From contig CM034392.1 of assembly GCA_019925095.2 (NCBI GenBank), forward strand, positions 19,882,387-19,946,386: a stretch of DNA of 64,000 nt, written 5' to 3'. Below, piece by piece: positions 1 to 11,548 of this stretch; position 1 is the stretch's first letter, and each line of letters starts with the position of its first letter. The translations under genes were made by a program, and so were the position numbers. The stretch comes from Dendrolimus kikuchii (Eukaryota; Arthropoda; Insecta; Lepidoptera; Lasiocampidae). Under the pieces are notes generated by a model. It was not told the origin of the DNA. It searched no databases and saw nothing but the letters and a program-made list of their open reading frames with translations.

Positions 1-1447
1 ATTACATTAATATACTTTTAATTAACATTCATGCTGGAAATATTGATTGCTCTGATCAATGTCCGTAAATACCCTGGGGCTACCATGTGCCCAGAAGGCA
101 CGGCAGAATTCTTTTTAGTATTTTTATTATATATATTTATTTACATCTTTTTCAAACTATTTTCTTGCTGTTTATGCACTTATGCTACATTATTTGCCTT
201 ATATTGTTGTATTACCGACCAACTTATTATACAGACGACATACCCTGTTCTATGAAGTATAATGTGATCTATTATTTTTCTACACTTCTAGGGTAAAACG
301 TAGTAGGTTACTACTTCTGTATTAATACATGTTAATATTAGTTCTGATACTCTAATTAAAACGCTTTGCTTCTATTTTTGTAATAGGTACCGCTGAGGAG
401 TGGAACTCTTTTTCGGTACCTATTTTCATGAAACATCGTTTAGGCAAAAATTTAGGGGTCTTTAAGTCTCGCCTGGACACGTATCTTCTAGGTAATGGTG
501 CTCCATCTTAGACTGCATTTCCAGCTGAAATCAGGTCCAATGGTCAAACACGAACCTTTACAATATACAAAGCTATAGAGAAAAATATTTTTATATTAAT
601 AATATCCATATGGATATATGACCATCAGCTGACAATATAGTTTTGAGTACCTAAAATTTAAATAATATATTTCTTAATTTTAATGTGATATAATTTGCCG
701 ACTACTTATTATCTGCATGAATTATGGATATGAAGGAATTTATTAAATGAATATTTAATATCCATTTTATTGAGACCAATTTAAATTTATTGGTCTTTGA
801 CAAGATGTGATTAAACTTTACTATACCATTAAGGTTTGTGAGCCAACTGATTCGGTTAATATTAATAGTTAGATTATGGTAAACAGAATCGCGTTTATAT
901 AACATTATAAACAGATTTCAAACAAACATACATGTTCTCCAGATGTGTCCAAGGTCATCGGTGAAGAATGAATGAAATTTTAAATCGTCATCTGAATAGT
1001 GACATCTCCCTAAAACGTTGATGGTAATAACTTGTTTTTTAGTCGGGTTTGCAGTTGCTACCAATGAGTTTCAAATATTCACTGCATTTCTATTATCAAC
1101 GAGGATCGAGATATGTGACGCAAACTTTGGAAGAATTATGTCTAATGTCTATCAGCGAATAACAATTGGTTGATAATCATCACATATGTATTGTTCTACA
1201 TAAGGCAGAAAAGGAATATGAATCTTTTTTAAAACTTGACAATATACACCCATGCAAGCCATAACCAAGATGCTAATCTACCCTTATCACGCCTTTTTCC
1301 CATAATGGTAGGCAGATATCCATTTGCGACGATCCTGAAAAACAACTTTTGCTCCATCTACTTACATTAATTACTTCATACATGCACGTTTATCTGAGAT
1401 ACTTTTTACCTAACCTCTTTTTACAAGCTTTTTTAACACTTCTACTA
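1..1447. other. AT-rich stretch without a supported gene
   Basis: The short open frames here have low-complexity, hydrophobic translations and no family motif, so I treat them as chance. The only structured part is a possible trace of a LINE 3' coding end at about 388-560 on the plus strand. Its translation runs AEEWNSFS, then GVFKSRLDTYLLG. That resembles the EWN(S/A)LP...GVFKSR ending found in several insect non-LTR retrotransposons. The remainder shows nothing I can name. Confidence 0.5.
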
Positions 1448-2430
1448 TTTGATCATGATGTGTTATGTCGTGGTCTACCGGTACCAACTCTACTATTCAC
1501 AATGCTGTGATACACTTGTTTTGTCATTCTACTTTTGTCTGTTCTTTTTACATGTCCAAACCACTTTAAAATTCCTTTTTCAATTTTTGTTATTACTTAT
1601 CATTCATCCCTACATCACACATACTTCTCAAAGCTCAAATTTTGACTGCGTCTGTCTTACTATTATGCTTCTTCTGCCATATCCAATTTTCACTGCCATA
1701 CATTAGTGTTGCTACCAACACCCTTTGATAGACAGCCAAACGTGCCTTTACAGAGACTTATTGGCTTTTAATAAAAGAGTTTAGCGCTACATGCACATTA
1801 TTATCTGCCTTTACTCTTCTTCTGATGTCACTTTCATGCTTTCCGCCCCTGGTAAACATGCACCCTATATAAACAAACCCTTTTGAGATATAAATAGAAT
1901 ATAAAATATAAAGAAAAACAATATTTAGCTAGATGTGTTGCTGGGGAGTTTCTTGCCGCTTCTTCTGCTTAACAGCATTAACACCTTGCGAAGCGGTGTA
2001 CATAGAATAGGAAGGAAAATTAAATTTTAACTTACATGTTTGACCTGCAAAAAGTGTTCTCCAGTAGAACTTATTTTGAATAAAAACTTTTGAATTTGAC
2101 TTCCTGTAACTTTTGGTTTCCAACCTGTATATTACAAATTGTCATAATTCCATCTCTTTCAAACACCATAACTTTCGTCTTGTTAACATTCATTTTAATA
2201 CTCTTTGTCTCAAAAAAATCGTCACCTGTAACTCTATTTCTGATGATGCAAGTATAATATAACCTGATCATCGGCGCAGAGAAGACATTTGATATGTACA
2301 GCTTAGGATATTTCCTTACCATCAAGTTATGGTCTACGATGTTCGTTCGACGTTCAACGTCTATTCGTTTGCCAACCCACGCTTGCAATAATACCAGTGA
2401 AGAGTCATAAAATTTCGTCACCTACAATAT
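1448..2430 (-). pseudogene. Decayed RTE-like reverse transcriptase, C-terminal part
   Basis: This is the remnant of the C-terminal half of a non-LTR retrotransposon reverse transcriptase. Read on the minus strand from about 2250, it gives the thumb-region motif NVNKTKVMVFERDG, then FVYIGCMFTRGGKHESDIRRR, VLVATLMYGSENWIW, and KGILKWFGHVKRTDKSRMTK near 1575. The motifs are in the same order as in the intact RTE-like element at 56.2-58.5 kb (NAKKTKVMVFERE, YLGCAFSRDG, MLRWFGHVERM). Stop codons, frame changes and a 207 bp insertion at 1887-2093 show that it is dead. The catalytic YADD region is not recognisable. I place it in the RTE-like clade on the thumb motifs; the exact family is not determined. 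Confidence 0.8.
1887..2093 (+). mobile_element. Short interspersed repeat (GAGTTTCTTGC family) inside the RTE remnant
   Basis: This 207 bp segment interrupts the reverse-transcriptase homology exactly. It is bounded by the direct repeat TTTTGA at 1881-1886 and 2088-2093. It carries GAGTTTCTTGCCGCTTCTTC, a GCGAAGCGGTGTACATAGAA block and an AATAAA-like end. The same blocks recur at 54655-54765 (plus) and 19610-19796 (minus). It looks like the 3' end of a retroposon family. The family name is unknown to me. Confidence 0.65.
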
Positions 2431-2739
2431 AGACAGGAATATAAAAATATTAAGAAATTGCGTCGCAAGTGCTGTCAAGGTCCAGTTAGAAAGTTATTTT
2501 CATTAATAATTAATTTGTTTACATTACATGCACGTTTCGATTCTAAAATTAGATTAAAATGTTGCATTTATAACCTTAATGTTGCATTTCTGCTGCTAAC
2601 TAAATTTTTTTCATAACTGTTAACTTTATTATCCACGTGGAACCTAATTCCATTGTATTAAGTAAAAAAGTAAAAAACTTAATATAATAAAAAACTACTT
2701 TAAATTACGCAATATTGGATTGTAAATTTCTTTATTACT
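2431..2739. other. AT-rich spacer, nothing recognised
   Basis: No open frame, inverted repeat or repeat-family block that I can support. The sequence is A+T-rich with short homopolymer runs. Confidence 0.5.
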
Positions 2740-3490
2740 AGCTGTGCCCGCGGCGTCGTCCGCGTGGAATTTGCTTTCAAAACCCTCCGATTTTGAAACA
2801 TTCTTCATTGGTTCTCCGCTCCTATTGGTCTTAGCGTGATGATATATAGCCTTCCTCGATAAATGGGCTATCCAACACTGAAAGAATTTTTCAAATCAGA
2901 CCAGTAGTTCCTGAGATTAGCGCGTTCAATCAAACAATATTAGTATATTTGGCTACAACATTAATACTTACATTTTAAATATCGCGATATCTTTTGAATG
3001 AAACGTCTGTATTGAATAATTCAAAAAGTTCTAGAATTCGTCTTGAATATGGAGTAATTTATTTTGATAAGGATTACTACCAAGATACAAAATAAAGAGT
3101 TTCTGACGCGACGGCATTTTAATTATTAAAAAAAATAAAAGAACACTTATTGTGAGATAACTACAATAGTTAGACATATGGTTACGATATTTTTTGTAGA
3201 CAATTATATGTTCTGCAAAGTGGTGGTACATTGTTTTGTTCTATAATCAATAGTTTTCGCAGCGCACGCCGTGTAAGGATTTTTTCGGGTCATTTTTTTA
3301 CACCTTGGGTTACATTATTGGACTTTTAGTAAGGATCCCTAATTTTTTGAAAATATAATATAGCCTATAGCCTTTCTCGATAAATGTACTATTCAACACT
3401 GAAAGAATTTTTCAAATCGGATCAGCGGTTCCTGAGATTAGCGCGTTTAAACAAACAAACAAACTCTTCAGCTTTATAATATTAGTACAG
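2740..3490 (+). repeat. Two partial copies of the CCGCGGCGTCGTCCGCG-type repeat
   Basis: The first copy starts near 2740 with CTGTGCCCGCGGCGTCGTCC. Its end, about 100 bp around 2845-2945, includes GATAAATGGGCTATCC and GAGATTAGCGCGTT. That end recurs at about 3360-3490, followed by AAACAAACAAAC and TTTATAATATTAGTA. The repeat type is very common in moths and butterflies, which is recalled knowledge. Minus-strand relatives lie at 24.8-25.2 kb and a related form at 47.7-47.9 kb. About 400 bp of unrelated AT-rich DNA separates the two parts. Confidence 0.65.
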
Positions 3491-3739
3491 ATCTGGGTGG
3501 AATTTTATTTTCAAAGATAAAAATATCTTTATTAACAAAATAATTAGAAATCTACTTCTAGGAAACCTTTTTTACTAGAACGTAACAAAAGCTTCTTCTT
3601 GGCACTTTATTCATAGAAGAAAGCACCTATGTAAACTATGCTTCTTAATTTTTTGTTAATATACCTTTATTTGCTATCTCGATTTAGCCGGTGTCAAGTG
3701 TTCGTGTATGTTCAAGTATTAAGCTGTATAAAATATATA

Positions 3740-4020
3740 ATATCAGCCCATCCCACTGCTGGGATCGGGCCTTCCATTATAGGGGGAACGGACAGTATAC
3801 CCGCCAGCTTGTCCATGGCGGCTTGGCAGGTTTGACACATCGGATACCTTGATGTGTAGGTTGCATCATGATGTATTCCTTCACCGTTAACACGTGGTGA
3901 TTGAAACAATATACACATTAGATCAGAAAACTGATTAAGTGATACATGCGTTCCGGCCAGGATCGAACTCGCGCCCTTTGAGTCTGGGACGCGTGTGCTA
4001 GTGATTAAGCTACCACGACT
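3740..4020 (-). mobile_element. tRNA-headed SINE
   Basis: Read from 4018 downward, the head is GTGGTAGCTTAATCACTAG (A-box-like), followed about 40 nt later by GAGTTCGATCC, a near-perfect Pol III B box. The body continues to CCCAGCAGTGGGATGGGCTG near 3750, an ending shared by many lepidopteran SINEs and LINEs. A decayed relative with a GAGTTTGATCC B box and the CCAGCAGTGGGA ending lies at about 32.94-33.16 kb. The length of about 280 bp fits a SINE. I see no clear target duplication. It is a retroposon, not a functional tRNA gene. Confidence 0.8.
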
Positions 4021-4359
4021 TAAGCTAATAGGGATCAGGCAAAAGCTGGTTCACTTGTAATACAGCCTACTACGAACATAAAATCTTTGATATTTTATAA
4101 ATGCCGGTTTTCTCCATCTATATCTTATTGCCCATCTATTCGTTATGCTGATATTAGACGAACTAACCGAACTGAACCAATTTAGGTAAAAGGCACAGAA
4201 ATGAAATAACATGAGAATCTTCAATCATATTAAACAATTCAAGTTTACAATTATATACATCACTTTGGCTGATTCATCCAAGTACAAAGACAGAAATGAC
4301 GTCTTTAACACCGGCTTAATGTCAGATACAAACGTAAAGACATATTCAAAGTCTGCATG

Positions 4360-4480
4360 AGGTAGACAACACGTCGGCTTTCTTGGTGTTGCAGATGTAC
4401 AACATAGGCGACGATAACCAACTCGATTGCATTGTTGGCAACTGCCATCAAGTGGACCCGTTTGCACGTCTACCAGTTTC
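4360..4480 (+). repeat. Decayed LINE 3' tail (low certainty)
   Basis: The segment contains TTGGTGTTGCAGATGT, then GGCGACGATAACCA, then CATCAAGTGGACCCGT. The order matches the 3' tail of the Jockey/CR1-like LINE at 8530-8590 and of the composite SINE. Extra bases between blocks suggest an old, mutated copy or a related LINE family. Confidence 0.4.
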
Positions 4481-7289
4481 CTTACAAGGAAACATAAAAA
4501 ATGTCAATTTTCTTTACCAATGTTAAGGTTAAAAAAAGAAATATGTAAAAATACGCAAAATTTGCAACACTAAAAAGCAAAAATATATATTTTCTACTTT
4601 TTGTTACCCAAATACTTGATGAAGAATTAGTTATGCAAATACTTAAATATTTAGAAAATAAGACTGTGTATATGAAACATGTTGTACGTGTCTATAATAT
4701 TCGAGGGTTACTTTCTATTTACCTGGGATCCACTCATCAGATCCTAATTTGGTGAAGCCACCTCAAGAGTATACTCTTTCGTAAACGGAAGAGTTCTTTC
4801 GGGCGGAGAAATACGTTACAAACATTAAAGAAACACAGTCTATTGGAGAAGCTCCTCTTTGAATTCGCTTAAAAAGTGAGTTTGGCAATTCGATTTTTTT
4901 TAGATTTTACCGATCTGATTTTTAGTTGTGATGAAAAAAGATATTAAATTACCTAATGCTTGCCAAATATGCAATCGGTCGCACCTGGTCTAGACAACTC
5001 TTATGCAACTGAACCATCTGCCAAACTCGACGAGATTAATCAACCATTAAACCGTTTTAAAACGGTTAATTAATAACACCTATTAAATATCAGTTAGCTA
5101 TTGTGTTTTGTCGTAATAAAGTTGAATAGTTGATATAGAATGGCCAATAAATCAGATGCGATTGTTATAATAACAAATATTTAGTTTTTGTAACACGCGT
5201 TTAAGTCATTGTAGTGATTAATTGATGATTGATCATTTTAAGAGTAAGATAAACATCGATTCTTTGAGTTGAACCTTTTCATTTCAGAGATAGGACGTTA
5301 TACCTATCACTCATATTTAGGCGGTTTGGCAGGTTTTATATACTAATAGTCTCGATCGTGTTAGCATGAAGTATTCTAACATTATGGATATACCAAGGAA
5401 ATTTGCTTATGGAACGCACTATGAACCCCAAAATTAAAATCTACGTACGTACATCCCAAAACTATCTAGAGCAACTAGTTACAAATGATAAACAAGCACT
5501 AGTAAGTAAGTATCTATTAGTCGGAACGTAATCATAAATAAGTAAAACTTTTAATGTTTTAATATTTTACGTGCAAAGTATTCACTGAGTTCGCGTGTTA
5601 CGAATACGAACTGTTATGTAAACAAACGCACTATTTGTATTGCAACAACCGACTGCTTATTAAAAAACTTTAAAAAGCACTGTACAATTACATATTATTA
5701 TTTCTTCTGTAAGGGAAAGTATACTATTATTGGCCCCACCAGTATACCCCACCAGTGAAATCCATCCTGTAAATTTACTCAATATATGAAAAAGTCTTAA
5801 TATTATTTATTTTGTAGTCCTACGATATTATTACTATCAATGTATGGCTGCAAAATAAGAAAAATAGGTTTCTTAATGTTTTGAATAAATTGATACGGTG
5901 CCAACCATTGAGGTGTCAACAAAATGATAGCTTTTAGCGTATTTACTAAAATTGAGGTATATCTGTGATTCCAAAATACATGCTATTTCAATGTAAACTG
6001 TTATTTATACAACGTCTGATAACAATAAGGACTATTTTAGAATTTTCATTTTTCAATCTGACTTACTTCGAATGAAGACTGAAACAGCTCAACGAATTTC
6101 AATGAAAATTTCCGGGCTCAAAGCAGCAATTTTGCCTTAAATTTTGGACAGAATAAGTATGATGGTCGGATTATTACGAAACCATTTAGTGATACATCCA
6201 CGAAAATTTAATCATTGCCCAGATATTGCATTGTGATTGAAGATAATTGTTCTTGCCAATGATAGTTCTAGAGTAATTGTTTGATTACGCACTTTTCGGT
6301 TGTAACTTGAACAGGTAGCCATTTAATATAATACTTCTTTGTTATGTGATTACAAAAGAAATAATTGGGGGCCCAAGCGGCTGTTTTTCGCCAATCGCTT
6401 TGTGAAATTAACACGTGTCCGAATATTTTGCTAGGTATAAGAAAAATCAAAAGTTACTTTTTATTTTGGCACTTGTCACATTCATAGTAAGAGTCTGTGA
6501 AAGCTGCCGCTTTACGGCCACCTGTAATACTGTCAAAATACTCTTTAGTTTTTATAAAATTGTAAAAGCACAGTGATATATTAAGAATATTTAAGAATAC
6601 CAAATAGCCATATAAATACAAAGCGTATTAAAAGCCTTATTAAATGAGATAATTAAAATGAATAAAGTCTTCTTTCACTCGTTAATGGTAATCGAAATGA
6701 CGCAATGGTCAAAAAACGAAAATAAAAGTTTTAAACGTATTCAAATGTACATACAAATAGTCTTTTCATTTAATTTTGATACCTCAGGTAATGACATAAC
6801 CCAACTTTTAAATATTCACTTTCTAGTATGTTTTTTTATGTAATTCCCTTCGGCTATAATTGTGTCAGAAACTGTTTTATTTTTTTGAGATCTTTTGCTT
6901 TTAGTTTGTTTGGGATTATGGAGTGTACTCATCTCCCTTTTTTGTAGAAAAACTTAGAACTATTACATTTTTGTCTTATATTGTACTTTCTCGTATGTTC
7001 CTTTCAGTTTATAAAAAATATTTTCGAAAGTTTGACACTGAATATTTATCGGCACAGTATACTTTTCATACATATAGTTAGAGCAATTCCGCAGACAATC
7101 AGTGACACTCATAGAGGTAGATTAAAATAAGTAGTGTCGAAGACCGAGCGAAGAGAGGAAGGTTGTAAAGCGGATTATAGGTTACGAAGTGGATGCTTCG
7201 AATGTACCCGGGATTTAACCATTTAACGCTTGGATATTGACGAGTAAGGTACTATGCTCTCATTTTAATAGTAATAATATAACCCGCAG
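4481..7289. other. AT-rich stretch without a supported gene
   Basis: No open frame here has recognisable motifs. One perfect 18 bp palindrome, AACCGTTTTAAAACGGTT, lies at 5050-5067. The rest is A+T-rich sequence in which I see no repeat family or RNA gene. Confidence 0.5.
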
Positions 7290-7895
7290 AGGGCTTTGTG
7301 GCGTAGCCTTAGGTCAGTAGCGACACCTCGGGCCTGATTCCGGAGGCCAAAGCCAGGCCCCCGCCTCCGTGCTTGCCTTAGCCAGCCAACACGGAGTGGA
7401 GATCGCTAGAGCTAAGACTCAAGCTCCAGGGGTGGAAGTGATAAATGGCGTAACGTCAGAAGTAGCTTCGGTGAACCTGCAACCCACCTCTCTACACCCC
7501 ATAGTCACTCACACTCATGTTGCCCCTGCCTTCTATGGCATTTTTAGGGGGCCCATGCAGGGAGTAGCGAGTCACCGTCTGTCCATTTATCGATGTTCCC
7601 CAAACATTACGACGGGCAGACCGGCGGCAGACGCCATTGTCCTTATATTCTTAGACCCCTAGTACCACTAGCAGTTCACCCCAATAACCCGGTACTTCTT
7701 GATCTCATTTCCCACAATAGTCCTACACTGGTTCTTGGGTGCATTATTATATGGTGTAGCCAGGGATAATCGCCGGTCAGTGTCACGCTACTTTTACATT
7801 AAATTTGTCAAGGAGTCTCTACGTGTTGGCCTTCCCATGGCCCACGGAAGCCCTCCAAAAGTTCGGATCCATTTTTATGGCCCGTGGTCTTGAAA
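7290..7895. repeat. Unassigned GC-richer block, probably a repeat
   Basis: This segment is much richer in G+C than its surroundings and starts near CAGAGGGCTTTGTGGCGTAG. Open frames at 7369-7662 and 7699-7893 on the plus strand have no motif I recognise. The sharp change in composition, next to LINE and other repeat fragments, suggests a piece of a mobile element. I could not match it to another part of this window. It could also be an old pseudogene. Confidence 0.4.
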
Positions 7896-8069
7896 GACAT
7901 ACAGTATAATAAATAAGTGATCATTTTATTTTCACGACCTAAACATTATTATTCCAGTTATTCAAACAATTCAATTACAGTGCGTTATTGATCGTGAGAT
8001 ACTTAATATTAGCTGTTACCTGTTACCCATTACTTCGTACTGTCATGAAATTGTATGATCAGTTCTTTT

Positions 8070-8610
8070 ATTTTGTTTTATACAACTGTACTGGAGTGCT
8101 GCTCACGTCTATGGGCCGGGGCACCCGCTTATCAGATTGACCCTCTCGACTCCATCCGGCGTCGCGCTGTTTGTATCGTCGACGATCCTTTACTAACAAT
8201 CGTTCTAGATTCACTTAGCCTTCGGAAAGACTTTGCGTCCTTATGCGTATTTTACCGTTTTCGCGGGGAGGGTTCTGAGGAATTGTTTCATCTGGTGCCA
8301 ACGCTTCACTTTTACAACCGCACCGCTCATCAGCGACCCGATGTTCACTCACATTTTCTTGAGATCCTACGCTCAACTACGCAACGATTTAGAACATTTA
8401 TTCCGCGTACATCCTATGATCTGGACGGAACTTCTCGCCGCCGTTTTTCTTTTGCGATATGACATGGGGTTTTTTAAGAAGGGCGTTATAAAATTTCTTA
8501 GAAGTCGGCAACGCGTTTGTTACACTCCTGGTGTTGCAAATGTCTATAGACGATGGTAACCACTTTCCATCAGGTGACCCGTCTGCCTGTTTTCTGCTTC
8601 AGGCACAAAA
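8070..8610 (+). pseudogene. Jockey/CR1-group LINE, C-terminal coding end plus 3' UTR
   Basis: The plus-strand translation reads CCSRLWAGAPAYQIDPLDSI, RRRAVCIVDD, LSLRKDFASLCVFYRF, EELFHLVP and FYNRTAHQ, and then shifts frame near 8410 to DMGFFKKGVIKFLRSRQR and GVANVYRRW. This is the conserved end of a Jockey/CR1-group ORF2 downstream of the reverse-transcriptase domain. The tail after the stop, TGGTAACCACTTTCCATCAG and a CCGTCTGCCTG block, is the tail reused by the composite SINE. The catalytic domain is absent (5' truncation) and the frameshift shows it is inactive. Relatives are at 16.6-17.0 kb and 44.4-45.5 kb. Confidence 0.85.
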
Positions 8611-8649
8611 ATATATAAACAAGAATCATTCAATATCACTGAATACGTC

Positions 8650-9600
8650 GGTGTCTTTTCTGTTATGTGTCTTTTAACTGAATTGATTCAATTTGGTTGA
8701 TCCTTCTACTATCAGCAATAGCCACGAAAAGTGTCTTGCACTTAAAAAGGATCCCACGGAGCCACGACCCTAACAGTAGGCGGTTTTTGAAGTGAAACTT
8801 CTTTAGAATCGTGATTTGAAACTCGATGAAACGAAAAAGCGACACTAAAAAGAGATAAACACATAAATCTATAGGACTAAGCCTGCGAGAGAATAAGATA
8901 GAATACATTATATTTAACAACTGTGATAGGTCCGCGACTTCGTCCACGCTTCACCTAAAATTCCCTCGGGATTCCTAGGATACAAAGTATTGCAGAATTT
9001 AAAAAAAGAATGCAAGCTATCGTTTTAGTGGAAACTGTGTCGGAATAAACTAATCTTTATGCATCCGAAAAACTTCAAATTGCTCTCGGGAAAATTCCCG
9101 CGGTATTCCCGGTAACAAAATCACACTTTTTATTACAAAAAAAGTTGCTATCGATCAGTGAAAAAAATCACATTGGAATTTGAATTTTTGACGTGAAACT
9201 TCTTTGGAATCGTTGTGATTTGAAAATCAATGAAACGAAAAGTGACACTAAAAAAAGATGAACACGTAAAATTCAACCTTATTTAATTCTAAATAAAACA
9301 TATTTCTCTTTACCCTTTAGTATTAATTTTCAATTTAAATAAAACCTAAAAGACCTATCTGTGTATAATTAAGGCACATAGAAAAATTAAAAGAATTGTG
9401 TGGAATAGTGCATTGAATTTTGAACTTTATAATAGTGATTTAAATTGTAATTTAGATTTTTTTTAATAATAATATTTTGACGGTTGTAGACTAAAGGAAT
9501 TATATTAATAAAACTTGAGAAGAATTTTCTATGAATATATTATTTAAAGTTTTATTTCTACTGCGAGTGAACTGCACACACACTTTTTTGAAATCTATAA
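8650..9600 (+). repeat. Composite of unclassified repeats A and B
   Basis: Repeat A blocks (GTGAAACTTCTTTAGAATCG, then GATGAAACGAAAAAG and GACACTAAAAA) occur twice, at 8785-8870 and 9186-9270. Between them, 8935-9185 is repeat B (GTCCGCGACTTCGTCCACGC, then GCTATCGATCAGTGAAAAAA). The A-type end CACACACACTTTTTTG is near 9578-9595. Other A copies lie at 13.1 and 17.3 kb. Other B copies lie at 22.0, 39.8 and 55.7/59.9 kb. One possible reading is that B inserted into A, but no target duplication is evident. Confidence 0.55.
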
Positions 9601-10873
9601 AAAAAATACTTTAGTCAAAGGCCGAAATCGGAATTTATTTCGGGTTTTTTCGAAAGGCCTTGTTCAAACCTAGGATAAACCAGTCATTCCGTAAAAAGAC
9701 TGCATATCGACCTTTGACTATAACATATACATAATCGGACGAATAGACGGGTACAACAATTTAATAAAATTGTTACGACACCCTAAAATGTTATTAGTAA
9801 AATTGCTTCGTCAGTCATGACAATAGCACCGGATCGGGAACAAAACGATGTATTTCTATTTATGATAACAAAGTAGTTCGCAGATAGGTACGCGTCGTAT
9901 TCCATTAAACTTTTGCTTTATTTACACTTTCTATGCAATCAAAAAGTTAATTCGTGAATCTGTTACGCCTGTTAGGTGTATATCTACAAACCTATTACTA
10001 TTGTGTATAGATATTAATAGATATAACATATACGACCATACACATAAAGTTTAATTGACAATCAATCTCTATGCAAATTTACATTTTAGTTTGTAATAAA
10101 AATATTGACATTTTCGTATTTTAAAATGGTTAGATAATTTTAACTACTCGGTATTTACTACACCAATATACAAACAAAGTAATGGCACAGATTTAATGAA
10201 TCATCAGCTAACTCGGAATGGGGCCTGATGAAATGCCAATTTTGAATTTTGATCATGAAAGTGTTTTACAAGTTAATTTATTATACATTCTATTAGAGAT
10301 TCTTCGTAAACATAAATTCATAATATATCAACATAATTCTATTTTTTTAGGTATATTAATCCTAATAGATATAGACAGGAAATAAGTAATATATCACAGC
10401 TCGACATGATGCGCTATTTAAATTTGCATTTTAAAGTTATAGATTTTTGTTAATATAAATGTCTTCTTTAATGCTTATATAAAAAATATTGCAATAGATT
10501 TAACCTGTTATCAACATGACCGTATTAAGTAGTTACTCCCTCTCTGTTCCTCTCGATCACGCTTCAGTTAGCAATTAAGGTATTTTCGTATATAATTCAT
10601 CTATAACTGACATAAATCCGCTGTTATACTACAAATCATGTCATCTCTTTTTGGCATCCTTCTACTCTGATATCATCAGTCTTCCAGTTTAATACTTCGA
10701 GTTAATTCTATTTTGTATCTCGCTTTATTTTGTTATCATTTGCAAAATTTGATTTGGACAAAGCAACCAAAGTGATCCATGTAAAAATAAACTTGAATCA
10801 TTTCATGTCATTAAATATCATATCTTTTCTGTTCAGTGTTTTCAAGTAAATAGATTCATTATGGTTGATTAGT
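9601..10873. other. AT-rich stretch, nothing recognised
   Basis: No supported gene, RNA or repeat. Open frames are very short and the sequence is A+T-rich. Confidence 0.5.
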
Positions 10874-10933
10874 CTACATACATAACTTCACGCCAGTTCC
10901 CTTGCGGGGTTGGCACGAACAACAGAACGCCAT
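10874..10933 (-). mobile_element. 3' end of the RTE-like element, severely truncated
   Basis: This 60 bp piece begins with an ACATACAT tail and continues ACTTCACGCCAGTTCCCTTG, ending at AGAACGCCATT. It is the last coding stretch (reverse complement PARELA-stop) and microsatellite tail of the element at 56.2-58.5 kb. Everything upstream is missing, as is typical of incomplete reverse transcription. An ATTAGT repeat on both sides may be a target duplication. Confidence 0.8.
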
Positions 10934-11457
10934 TCTAATATTAGTATTGTTTATTTTATTGTACTAATTTATTTTTAAACCTAATTATATTCTACATCGT
11001 AATCAGAGTTAGCATCGTGTTCAGTGATAAAAACATAATCGTCTAGGTCTGGTATCGATAAATATCTATCATACATATATACAGTTTAGTAAGGCTGCTT
11101 ACAAACTGGTTATAATAGCTTGTTTAGTTACAAAACAGATGCTCTCATTCCATTAACTAGCGTGTATAATATCAATTAGCCAAAACAATTGTCCGTGAAT
11201 GTAATCACTAGATCGGTCTAAGAGATTAACCGTTTTAAATAATTCAATCGACTTATTAGGCATTAGGTTTCATGGCCTGAAATGATACGACAATGTCCTC
11301 TCCTACTACCGAATCTCCGCCTACATTCTTTGCCATAATTTCTTTGACGTTCAATTTTATTGTATTTATAAAAATAAGTATTTAGCTCCTGTTTATAAAA
11401 AAGATATTATTTTAAATCATGTCAATGATTAATATTTGATTTGAGATTTTTTCCGTA

Positions 11458-11548
<91 letters not shown>

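Noticed and set aside
4360..4480. Cysteine-rich small protein on the minus strand (QTGPLDGSCQQCNR...)
   Set aside because: The DNA matches the order of a worn LINE 3' tail on the plus strand, so the cysteines are chance.
5050..5067. Perfect palindrome AACCGTTTTAAAACGGTT as a regulatory site
   Set aside because: It is a single isolated palindrome in AT-rich DNA with no gene nearby; chance or a remnant is as likely.
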